DNA of 6,793 nt from an uncultured Eubacteriales bacterium (GCA_934457115.1 CAKSHI010000026.1:1-6793); one strand, 5' to 3'; positions 1-6,292 are shown, counted from the stretch's first letter. The notes: generated from the sequence alone by a model not told the origin. Numbers and translations are program-made.

Positions 1-1
1 A

Positions 2-931
2 GTATTAGTAGAATCTGTAAAGAATTTTACAATAACGTCTGGTGCGGAAGAAATAACGATCGGGAGTGCGGTGGCGAACTATGTTCAGGCAACGATCGAG
101 AATAAAGGAATTGCATTGTCTGGAAAAGAAGTCAGCTTGGAGATCGGCGTGGAAGTCGATGGAGATATGGAATATATTCCGATGGGGTTATATACGATCC
201 AGAATCCCAAGATTGAAAGCAACAAGGTTACGTTTACCGCATATGACAGATTAGCAAGCAGATGCAATGGGGCATATTATTCTAAATTAGGATATCCGGT
301 TGATGCAGTAGATATACTGGCTGAAATTAGTACGGTGACAGGCGTGGCGATTGATACATCTACATTACAGCGAGGAATCCAGATCAATCAAAGAGCGATC
401 ATTGAGGAAGGTGATTACGACGAAGAAACCGAGGAAAGCGAAGTAATCACAACATATGTAAATCCTTTTGACGGGTATACATACAAAGAAACCATCGGAT
501 TTATTGCAGGATTATTCGGTAAATTTGCTATATGCGGAAGAACTGGAATGATCGAGTTTCGATGGTATCAGGATATTGATTACAAGATTCCAAGCAATAT
601 ATTTTATAACGATCTGCAAGAGACAGAAGAAAGTTTCAGCATCGAAAGATTAACATGTGATAACTCAGATCAGACGCTTTCATCTGGGTCAGGAGCTACC
701 GGCATAAGCATGCAAAATCCGGTTATGACACAGAGTATATTAGACGGTGTTTGCAATGCGGTTCAAGGCTTAGTATTCACACCTGCAGCATTAAGATTTA
801 TCGGAGATATGAGACTTGATATCGGAGACATTGCTACAGCAGTAAAAAATGATAGCACGAAATTCACAATACCGATCATATCGTTGACAACAAGTTATGA
901 TGGTGGATTGATGCAGACAATTGCAAGTTAT
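2..931 (+). other. Baseplate-hub-like N-terminal region of the tail-tip protein
   Basis: These 310 residues are predicted beta-rich with few heptads, unlike the fibre that follows. The sequence pattern of a small beta domain, then 'GLYTIQNPKIESNKVTFTAYDRLA', then a helical stretch ('VDAVDILAEISTVTGVAI') and a second beta domain ('FIAGLFGKFAICGRTGMIEFRWY') matches my memory of gp27-like tail-hub proteins of Gram-positive siphophages. There it forms the ring that closes the tail tube. The first part of the domain is missing at the window edge. The assignment is by family resemblance only. Confidence 0.6.
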
Positions 932-3900
932 GGGAATACCGCTGAGGAAGATGATTCTGATACAAAGGGTCCTATAACCGAAATGTCAGAACGAGTTGAG
1001 TACGAATTAGCGTTTGTAAAAAAACTCATGGTGGATAATCTGACAGCAACAAATGCAACGATCAAGAATTTGTCTGGAGATGTTTTGAAATTTAAAACAG
1101 GTGAGTTTGAGACTTTAAAAACAGATGTGGCAAATTTCAAACAAACATTCACAGATGACTTGCAGGCATCAAATGCAAAAATCAATACTTTGGAATCCGA
1201 CCATGCAACATTTAAAGAAGCAACTGCGACAAATCTAAATGCAACAAATGCTAGAATTGCAAATATTGAGGCTGATTACCTAAAAGCTACAGATGCAAAA
1301 CTTACCTATGCAACAATTACGAATTTAAATACTACCAATGCTGAGATTACGAAGCTGAAAACAAAAGATGCAGAGATCGATAAACTAGTTGCAACAAAAG
1401 CTACGATCACAGACCTTAATGCAGCAGTTGGCAGAGTTGGAGTATTGGAAAGTAGTTATGCTAATCTTAACACGTTAGTAAACGGCAATCTTACATCTGA
1501 CAACATTCAGAACTTAACATTGACATCAAAGAATACAACGATTGAAAACGGCATGATCAAAAATGCAATGATTGAGAATCTGTCGTTTGATAAGATCACA
1601 GGTATGGACATTAATACAACAAATCTGACGGTACATAGTTCTGATGGTAAGTCAAAATGGAGTGACAATACAATCCAGATATCTGATGCAAACCGTGTCA
1701 GAGTCCAGATCGGAAAAGATGCTTCGAATGACTACAGCATGTCTGTCTGGGATAAGAATGGAAATCTGATATGGGATGCACTTGGAGCTACAGAGAAAAC
1801 GATTCAGAGAAAGATTATTCGAGATGGTATTGTAGCAGATGATGCAAATATTTCTGGTTTGAAACTGGATATTAATAGTGTGATCAAAGAAGTGAATGGT
1901 TCTACAACGAAGCTGAAATCTTCTACGGTCGTTATGAACGATAAGAACCAGACATTAGATATTGTGTTTAATGAAATGGAGACAACCGTAGCCGATAATC
2001 TGAGCAGTGCTAAGCTGTATGCGGATGGCAAGTTATCTGATGCACAGAAGTATGCCTTAGAACAGGCAAACAGTGCGTTGAGCAGTGCTAAGAGCTATGC
2101 GGATAGTGCTGTGGATAATATAGAGGTTGGTGGCAGGAATTTACTAAAACAATCCTCTATGATTGGTGAAGAACTTGTATGTGATGGTCGCTGGATCTGT
2201 AATAACTGCAATACAAACAAATATACAAACGATGGATTTCATATCATAACGCCAACTGAAGGCAATGCAAATAACGGAATTGCATTTTATTTTGATAATT
2301 TTGCAACACTGGGAATTAATGGTGGAGATACAGTAACTTTTAGCTGCGATATAAAAGGAACGAGTGATTCTCATGCTCCGTTTGTAAGTATTCACATCTC
2401 AGATAATAATTGGTACGGATCGGGTGTTGTACAACAGAATACCAGTGTAAGTATTTCTTCTAGTTGGCAAAGAGTGTCAGTAACAATGGCTGTACCAACG
2501 GGATTGTCTAAGAACCGCATGTGGTTAGCAATTCACGGTAATTATCAGTCTGATTTGTATATAAGAAACTTTAAGCTTGAAAAAGGTAACAAACCTACCG
2601 ATTGGACACCAGCCCCTGAAGATACACAATCTCAAATCGACAATATCACAGAGATCACAACATCTCACACAACAAGTATCAGCACGATGCAGGGACAGAT
2701 ATCTTCTCTGATCAGCGAAGATACAACAATTAAAGGAAACTATAACGCTTTACTAAGTCGATATAACGCTACTGTAGCTACCGTGGACAGTATGAAAACT
2801 ACGATCGGCGAACATACAACAATTCTAAACAATCAAAATGACTCAATCGCAGCTGTCACAACGAAAGCCAATACGATTGAGTCAAATTTAGCAGGAACAA
2901 TACAAACTATATCGGAAGTGAAATCAAATTTATCTGGAACACAGGAAAGAGTCACGAAAGTTGAAACAAGTCTGACGGGATTAACTACAAGAGTGTCTAA
3001 TACGGAAACGGATCTTGCTAATTTAGAGATTGGTGGTCGGAATTTATTGCTCTATTCTCAAACTATCAGAGCACATAGTAATTACTATAACGCTGGTTGG
3101 CTAACAGATGAAGTAGAAACATTTAATGGACATCCCGTATGGTCAGTTAAAAACCAATGGGGTCGGTTAGTATGGTTGTTTAAACCACTTGTCATTGATA
3201 GAGGGTTGGTTAAAGTTGGAGACGTATTGACGTACTCTCTATATGCCAAAACAAATAACGCATCTGGAAAAAGCATTAACTGTTCGTACAGGTTTAAAGG
3301 GAATGTAAATGCTTATTGGTTCAATGCTTCAGTTTTTAATGTTGGTACAAGTTGGACAAGATATTCTGTCACATTTACAGTTACAAAAGACATGCTGGCA
3401 ACTGATACATATATGAACGAAATTGGGTTCGAAGAAACAGCTTCTATGTCTGGAGATGATAAAGTTTATTATGCATGTCCTAAACTCGAACGTGGTACAA
3501 AGCCAACTGATTACACTGAAGCGCCAGAAGATATAGATCAGCAAATTACAGCAGCTGAAACAATAGCTAGTCAAACAGCTGATAAATTCAATTGGTTGGT
3601 TAAATCTGGTACAAGTTCAACTGATTTCGAGTTAACTGATCGGACCGCTACATTAGTAGCATCTGCTATTAATATGAATGGGTTGGTTACGTTTAGTGGT
3701 TTAAATACAGATTTACAGAGCACCATAAACAATAAAACAAATGTTTCATATTTAAATCTTAGCAGTGGCGGAAACACTCAAGCCTGTTGGAAAATAGCAA
3801 CGATTAAAATTAGTGGTAATTATACGAACCAAGACATTATTATCGGAGTAAATCACAGAGATCATGGATATACAGAGTGCAGAATACGATTCAAGAATGC

Positions 3901-5365
3901 TGGTAATCCCGATCCAGGATTAGCTAGTTTTAGGCAAACAGGAGGACCTTCAAAATGTTGGCGAATTATTAAAACTGCAACTAGCACATGGGAGTTATAT
4001 TTATATAAAACTGAATCGTGGGATGGTGGACGAGTTGTTAAATATATCAATCCTTATGATAGTACTAAGGTGTCTGTAACATGGTCTGGAGAAAATGCAG
4101 ACTTGCCTAGTGGGACAACCGCTACTGAACAAATGATAGCAGACCAAACCACTATTGATGGTGGGATCATTACAACTGGATATATCAGTGCTGATAGAAT
4201 TGCAGCTGGTTCTATCGCAGCAGACAAAATCGATGTTAACAGCATATTCGCTAAAGATATCACTGCAACAGGTACGATAACAGGTGCAAACTTGATAGGT
4301 GCGACTGGTACGTTTAGTGGAAATATTACAGCTACGGAAGGTAAGATTGGTCGCTATGACATTACGTCAACATATCTGATGACAAATAGCGGAAGCAATG
4401 CATCTGGTATTGGTGGAAATCAGGCTTTCTGGGCAGGAAAAGAAGATAGCAATTCTGCGCCATTTAGAGTTGGGTACGATGGAAGTTTTGTGGCTGAAAA
4501 TGCAACTATTTATGGAAATATAAAAACTGGTAATATGGGCGATGCAGGAGATACTGCATGGCTTATTGATGGACACTTATCAATCCAAGGCACAGCGAAT
4601 GACGCAACCATCTATTCAACGTGGTTTGAATTTGGTATTGGCGGAGATTATTATTTAAAATCTGTTTCTGATGGTGTTGAATGTTATCGAAATTTATATG
4701 CAACGGATTTTATTGCTAGCGGTTGGATTTATAATGCTTCAGGTGGACATTATACATGGAGAGATAGAAATGATGCATATATATCATGTGGAAACTATAA
4801 TAATACAAACAACGTTTACTATTATGCTGGATATCATGCATTTTACGTAAATGGAGATTCTGGTTCTGGAATGATGTATATAGAAACATCAGGAGTAAGT
4901 TCTAGAAAAGGATTCCGTAACAGCTCTGACGAAAGAATCAAGAAAGATTTCCGACACTTTGATGACGACTTTATCAAAACTTACATGCAATTGGAGCCGA
5001 TTAAGTACAGATTCAAAGACGACACAGATAATTCCTATCACATAGGTTTCAAGGCACAGAATGTAAATAGTGTTTTGAACGATTATGGGAAATCTCACAA
5101 CGAACTATTCGGGGTATGTGCAACACATCACATAGATCCGGAGTATGCTGAAAAAACATATGGCGAAAAAAATATGACTGAGGTTTACACATTAGCATAC
5201 GATGAATTGATCGGAGCAAATACCTTTATGATCCAAAAGACCAGAAAAGATTTAATGTATCAAGCAGGTCGAATCGACATGCAAGAAGCAATCATCAACG
5301 ATCTGCAGACAAGATTACTGCAGGCAGAAAAAACTATAAAACAATTAACTCAGGCATTGGCTTAA
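2..5365 (+). CDS. Phage tail-tip hub / tail-fibre protein with C-terminal S74 chaperone domain (5' partial)
   Basis: This protein should form the tail tip and host-binding fibre of the virion. The frame is open to the left edge, so the true start lies upstream. The GTG at 71 is in frame, but the 23 codons before it (VLVESVKNFTITSGAEEITIG...) continue the same beta-rich hub-like fold, so it is probably internal. Of 1787 visible residues: 1-310 resemble siphophage tail-hub proteins (pattern 'IPMGLYTI..P......TFTAYDRL'); about 326-500 are coiled coil; about 500-620 hold the 'RVRVQIGKDAS..YSMSVWD..GNLIWDALG' segment I associate with clostridial phage tail proteins; 710-874 and 1011-1177 are two GGRNLL modules; about 1247-1377 are a globular domain; about 1380-1630 are a beta-rich shaft including 'FWAG......APFRV..DGSF'; 1642-1787 are the S74 chaperone. 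The phage tail identity is strong. The exact role (central fibre versus side fibre) is inferred from the hub-like N-terminus. A 44-base gap separates it from the next gene. Confidence 0.93.
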   Translation, partial: VLVESVKNFTITSGAEEITIGSAVANYVQATIENKGIALSGKEVSLEIGVEVDGDMEYIPMGLYTIQNPKIESNKVTFTAYDRLASRCNGAYYSKLGYPVDAVDILAEISTVTGVAIDTSTLQRGIQINQRAIIEEGDYDEETEESEVITTYVNPFDGYTYKETIGFIAGLFGKFAICGRTGMIEFRWYQDIDYKIPSNIFYNDLQETEESFSIERLTCDNSDQTLSSGSGATGISMQNPVMTQSILDGVCNAVQGLVFTPAALRFIGDMRLDIGDIATAVKNDSTKFTIPIISLTTSYDGGLMQTIASYGNTAEEDDSDTKGPITEMSERVEYELAFVKKLMVDNLTATNATIKNLSGDVLKFKTGEFETLKTDVANFKQTFTDDLQASNAKINTLESDHATFKEATATNLNATNARIANIEADYLKATDAKLTYATITNLNTTNAEITKLKTKDAEIDKLVATKATITDLNAAVGRVGVLESSYANLNTLVNGNLTSDNIQNLTLTSKNTTIENGMIKNAMIENLSFDKITGMDINTTNLTVHSSDGKSKWSDNTIQISDANRVRVQIGKDASNDYSMSVWDKNGNLIWDALGATEKTIQRKIIRDGIVADDANISGLKLDINSVIKEVNGSTTKLKSSTVVMNDKNQTLDIVFNEMETTVADNLSSAKLYADGKLSDAQKYALEQANSALSSAKSYADSAVDNIEVGGRNLLKQSSMIGEELVCDGRWICNNCNTNKYTNDGFHIITPTEGNANNGIAFYFDNFATLGINGGDTVTFSCDIKGTSDSHAPFVSIHISDNNWYGSGVVQQNTSVSISSSWQRVSVTMAVPTGLSKNRMWLAIHGNYQSDLYIRNFKLEKGNKPTDWTPAPEDTQSQIDNITEITTSHTTSISTMQGQISSLISEDTTIKGNYNALLSRYNATVATVDSMKTTIGEHTTILNNQNDSIAAVTTKANTIESNLAGTIQTISEVKSNLSGTQERVTKVETSLTGLTTRVSNTETDLANLEIGGRNLLLYSQTIRAHSNYYNAGWLTDEVETFNGHPVWSVKNQWGRLVWLFKPLVIDRGLVKVGDVLTYSLYAKTNNASGKSINCSYRFKGNVNAYWFNASVFNVGTSWTRYSVTFTVTKDMLATDTYMNEIGFEETASMSGDDKVYYACPKLERGTKPTDYTEAPEDIDQQITAAETIASQTADKFNWLVKSGTSSTDFELTDRTATLVASAINMNGLVTFSGLNTDLQSTINNKTNVSYLNLSSGGNTQACWKIATIKISGNYTNQDIIIGVNHRDHGYTECRIRFKNAGNPDPGLASFRQTGGPSKCWRIIKTATSTWELYLYKTESWDGGRVVKYINPYDSTKVSVTWSGENADLPSGTTATEQMIADQTTIDGGIITTGYISADRIAAGSIAADKIDVNSIFAKDITATGTITGANLIGATGTFSGNITATEGKIGRYDITSTYLMTNSGSNASGIGGNQAFWAGKEDSNSAPFRVGYDGSFVAENATIYGNIKTGNMGDAGDTAWLIDGHLSIQGTANDATIYSTWFEFGIGGDYYLKSVSDGVECYRNLYATDFIASGWIYNASGGHYTWRDRNDAYISCGNYNNTNNVYYYAGYHAFYVNGDSGSGMMYIETSGVSSRKGFRNSSDERIKKDFRHFDDDFIKTYMQLEPIKYRFKDDTDNSYHIGFKAQNVNSVLNDYGKSHNELFGVCATHHIDPEYAEKTYGEKNMTEVYTLAYDELIGANTFMIQKTRKDLMYQAGRIDMQEAIINDLQTRLLQAEKTIKQLTQALA
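1034..1420 (+). repeat. Degenerate 'NL-x-A/T-T-N-A-x-I' coiled-coil repeats
   Basis: The protein repeats a short helical motif: NLTATNATI (from 1037), LQASNAKI (from 1160), NLNATNARI (from 1232) and NLNTTNAEI (from 1322), followed by a looser VATKATITDLNAAV stretch. The regular I/L spacing with Asn and Thr between fits a trimeric coiled coil in the fibre stem. The copies are related in protein and partly in DNA (the 'gcaacaaatgc' core recurs). Confidence 0.6.
2001..2107 (+). repeat. Direct repeat inside the tail gene ('SSAK-x-YAD')
   Basis: The 14 bases TGAGCAGTGCTAAG occur at 2001-2014 and again at 2079-2092. Both are followed after three bases by TATGCGGAT. The copies are offset by 78 bases (26 codons) and encode LSSAKLYAD and LSSAKSYAD. 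The segment is helical and leads straight into the first GGRNLL module. It looks like an in-frame duplication of a helical spacer. Confidence 0.65.
2129..2623 (+). repeat. GGRNLL module, copy 1 (carbohydrate-binding-like beta-sandwich)
   Basis: This 165-residue unit begins GGRNLL and ends KLEKGNKPTDWTPAPED. Inside are beta strands typical of carbohydrate-binding-type jelly rolls ('GDTVTFSCDIKGT', 'SWQRVSVTMAVP', 'LYIRNFKLEKG'). It carries three clustered cysteines (codons at 2180, 2198 and 2207). Modules of this kind are common in fibres of Firmicutes phages and are usually read as glycan-binding or decoration domains. Binding is inferred from fold resemblance, not shown. Confidence 0.7.
3032..3532 (+). 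repeat. GGRNLL module, copy 2
   Basis: This 167-residue unit has the same borders as the module at 2129-2623, GGRNLL at the start and KLERGTKPTDYTEAPED at the end. It shares the internal order 'GDVLTYSLYAKT ... SWTRYSVTFTVT ... VYYACPKLERG'. The interior is otherwise diverged and lacks the cysteine cluster of copy 1. A helical spacer of about 135 residues, rich in Thr, Ser and Ile heptads, separates the two copies. Confidence 0.7.
3740..4130 (+). other. Unassigned globular domain in the fibre, candidate receptor-binding head
   Basis: About 130 residues, from 'NVSYLNLSSGG' to 'LPSGTTAT', form a compact segment rich in Trp, Tyr and Cys, with three Cys at 'ACWKI', 'TECRI' and 'SKCWRI'. It lies between coiled-coil and shaft segments. 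The alternation of beta strands ('WKIATIKISG', 'DIIIGVNH', 'CRIRFKN', 'WELYLYKT') suggests a beta-sandwich like the head domains of phage receptor-binding proteins. I do not recognise the exact family. Confidence 0.45.
4925..5362 (+). other. Peptidase S74 / intramolecular chaperone domain
   Basis: The last 146 residues match the self-cleaving chaperone domain found at the end of many phage fibres and endosialidases. It helps the trimeric fibre fold and then cuts itself off. The signature is 'NSSDERIKKDF': the second Ser (codon 4925-4927) and the Lys five residues later (codon 4940-4942) have the Ser/Lys spacing known for endosialidase NF (S911/K916). Also present are 'LEPIKYRFKDD', 'HIGFKAQNV', 'YDELIGANTFMIQ' and a C-terminal helix with heptads. 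Cleavage is expected just before the Ser at 4925, leaving a mature fibre ending at base 4924. Confidence 0.88.
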
Positions 5366-5377
5366 TTGCTGATGCCT
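5352..5377 (+). promoter_or_regulatory. Hairpin enclosing the tail-gene stop codon
   Basis: The arms AGGCATTGGC (5352-5361) and GCTGATGCCT (5368-5377) can pair over 10 bp, with two G-U wobbles, around the loop TTAATT. The TAA stop (5363-5365) lies in the loop. No T-run follows, so it is not a standard intrinsic terminator. It may stabilise or mark the 3' end of the tail message, or separate its translation from the next gene. Confidence 0.5.
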
Positions 5378-5392
5378 ATATTTATGCAAAAA

Positions 5393-5402
5393 AAGGAAGG
5401 AG
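5393..5402 (+). promoter_or_regulatory. Ribosome binding site for the 80-residue protein
   Basis: AAGGAAGGAG lies seven bases before the ATG at 5410. It is a strong purine-rich site and fixes this start. Confidence 0.8.
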
Positions 5403-5409
5403 CATAACT

Positions 5410-5652
5410 ATGCTAGAAACAAGAAAAAGTACAACACTTACAGGAACAATTACAGTAAAGGATGGAGATGTAGATAAACAGGTGGTTTATTTATCTGCAA
5501 ACGTAACAAGTGATGGAGCTGGTAACGATAATGTAAACCAGACAATCCAGGATCGGGATCTTTATAAAGCAAATAAAGTGCAGATCAGAAAAGACATTGC
5601 TGAGTTTACAAATAAGTTTTATGAGATTCAGGATGCAGAAGTGGGAGAATAA
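5410..5652 (+). CDS. Small conserved-type phage protein of unknown function (80 aa)
   Basis: This is an 80-residue acidic protein. The N-terminal half should form beta strands ('TTLTGTITVKDG', 'KQVVYLSANV') and the C-terminal half an amphipathic helix ('NKVQIRKDIAEFTNKFYEIQDAEV'). There is no signal peptide, membrane segment or catalytic motif. It lies 44 bases after the tail-tip gene and before the holin, and has its own strong ribosome binding site. Its style (MLETRKSTTLTG..., a Gly/Asn-rich middle, 'DLYKANKVQIRKDIAEF') is like small proteins I associate with this spot in Clostridia phages. I know no assigned function. The position suggests a late protein, possibly a virion accessory or a regulator acting near lysis, but this is open. 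Confidence 0.8.
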   Translation: MLETRKSTTLTGTITVKDGDVDKQVVYLSANVTSDGAGNDNVNQTIQDRDLYKANKVQIRKDIAEFTNKFYEIQDAEVGE

Positions 5653-5704
5653 TTTTCCATTGATACTATGATAACAATCTAAAAAGAGAAAAGGTAAAGC
5701 AAAA

Positions 5705-5740
5705 ATGAAAAATTTTATAAAAATTCGAGCAAGACCCTAA
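5705..5740 (+). CDS. Possible 11-codon leader peptide overlapping a terminator
   Basis: ATG at 5705 opens a frame encoding MKNFIKIRARP and stopping at TAA 5738-5740. A weak ribosome binding site (AAAAGG, 5689-5694) lies 10 bases upstream. The last three coding codons overlap the left arm of the terminator at 5731-5754 and the stop codon lies in its loop. The ending Arg-Pro-stop is that of the TnaC arrest peptide, and Arg-Ala-x-Pro resembles the SecM-type arrest core. A reading frame this short can arise by chance in AT-rich DNA, so translation is unproven. Confidence 0.3.
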   Translation: MKNFIKIRARP

Positions 5741-5754
5741 GAGGTCTTCTTTTT
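5731..5754 (+). terminator. Intrinsic terminator between the structural and lysis genes
   Basis: The arms AAGACC (5731-5736) and GGTCTT (5743-5748) flank the loop CTAAGA, followed by CTTTTT. The stem is short at 6 bp with three G-C pairs, so termination may be partial. It sits about 80 bases after the 80-residue gene and about 47 bases before the holin start, separating the lysis pair from the tail genes. Confidence 0.75.
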
Positions 5755-5784
5755 GTGTGCAAAATAATAATTTTCTGACAAAAG

Positions 5785-5799
5785 AAAGGAAAGTGAGGT
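5785..5799 (+). promoter_or_regulatory. Two ribosome-binding-site-like segments before the holin
   Basis: AAAGGA (5785-5790) lies 10 bases before the ATG at 5801. GAGGT (5795-5799) is too close to that ATG but 13 bases before a second in-frame ATG at 5813. The layout supports the start at 5801 while leaving the second start possible. Confidence 0.55.
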
Positions 5800-5800
5800 C

Positions 5801-6292
5801 ATGAAGAAAAATATGGAACAGGCAAATTATTTAAAAGCAATAGTAATAGGAATCGGATCATTTCTTACATCAATATTAGGAGTGCTTGCAATTCCTACGG
5901 TGCTGATGGTAGCAAGCAATGTAACAGATTACATCACAGGATTGATTGCAAGTAAATTCAGAGAGCAAGACATTAATTCCTACAGATCAATGAGAGGAAT
6001 ATTTAAAAAGGTGGGTATGTGGTTGCTTGTAATTGTTGGAGCAATATTAGATGTTCTCTTGGAATATTCATTAGCAAATTTAGGAATACAAATTCCGTTC
6101 TCGTTTCCAGTTGCAAGCATTGTGGAAGTTTGGATTACATGCAATGAGATCATATCAAATTTAGAAAACATTCAGGATATAGGCGTAAATATTCCTGGTT
6201 TTTTAAAACCGCTCGTAAAAAATATTCGATCACAGGTAGAACATCAGGCGGATATTTTGCAAGAAGATCAAGAAAATAGGGAGGAAGAATAA
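5801..6292 (+). CDS. Phage holin, toxin secretion/phage lysis family (Holin_4 type)
   Basis: The holin forms lesions in the host cytoplasmic membrane at the end of infection and lets the endolysin reach peptidoglycan. The 163 residues contain three hydrophobic segments, about 12-38, 71-91 and 98-118. The family pattern is visible: 'DYITGL' after the first segment (D43, T46, G47), 'RSMRGIFKKVG' before the second, and 'CNEIISNLENI..IGVNIPGFL' after the third. This is the TcdE/Cph1-like group with a charged C-terminal tail (QEDQENREEE). The length is slightly above the usual 130-150. It starts MKKNM: a second Met at codon 5 would give a product lacking two lysines, the kind of dual start used for holin/antiholin pairs. 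The stop overlaps the endolysin start by one base, so the two are translated together. Confidence 0.92.
   Translation: MKKNMEQANYLKAIVIGIGSFLTSILGVLAIPTVLMVASNVTDYITGLIASKFREQDINSYRSMRGIFKKVGMWLLVIVGAILDVLLEYSLANLGIQIPFSFPVASIVEVWITCNEIISNLENIQDIGVNIPGFLKPLVKNIRSQVEHQADILQEDQENREEE
6278..6284 (+). promoter_or_regulatory. Endolysin ribosome binding site inside the holin gene
   Basis: AGGGAGG lies inside the holin reading frame, seven bases before the ATG at 6292. It fixes the endolysin start at the overlapped TAATG junction. Confidence 0.85.

Noticed and set aside
71..73. GTG as the start of the tail-tip gene
   Set aside because: The frame is open back to base 2 and the upstream residues continue the same domain; the preceding GGGAG is a poor ribosome binding site. 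The real start is outside the window.
66..254. 62-codon frame on the + strand
   Set aside because: It overlaps the tail gene in another frame, its protein is rich in Arg and Trp with no domain-like pattern, and it has no convincing ribosome binding site.
928..5098. Several minus-strand frames of 60-85 codons (for example 928-1185, 2144-2395, 3329-3574, 4889-5098)
   Set aside because: All lie opposite the intact tail gene and none shows a recognisable motif. They are shadows of its codon composition.
3740..5365. Diversity-generating retroelement target in the fibre
   Set aside because: No template repeat or reverse transcriptase is in the window, and the gene ends with a chaperone domain instead of a C-type-lectin variable region. 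A remote retroelement cannot be excluded.
5660..5688. Promoter beginning with TTGATA for the lysis genes
   Set aside because: No acceptable -10 box lies 16-18 bases downstream (AAAGAG or similar). TATAAA at 5716-5721 in turn lacks a -35 box at the right distance.
5653..5800. An XkdX-type small gene, often found between the tail fibre and holin
   Set aside because: The only frame here with a possible ribosome binding site has 11 codons and lacks the XkdX pattern.
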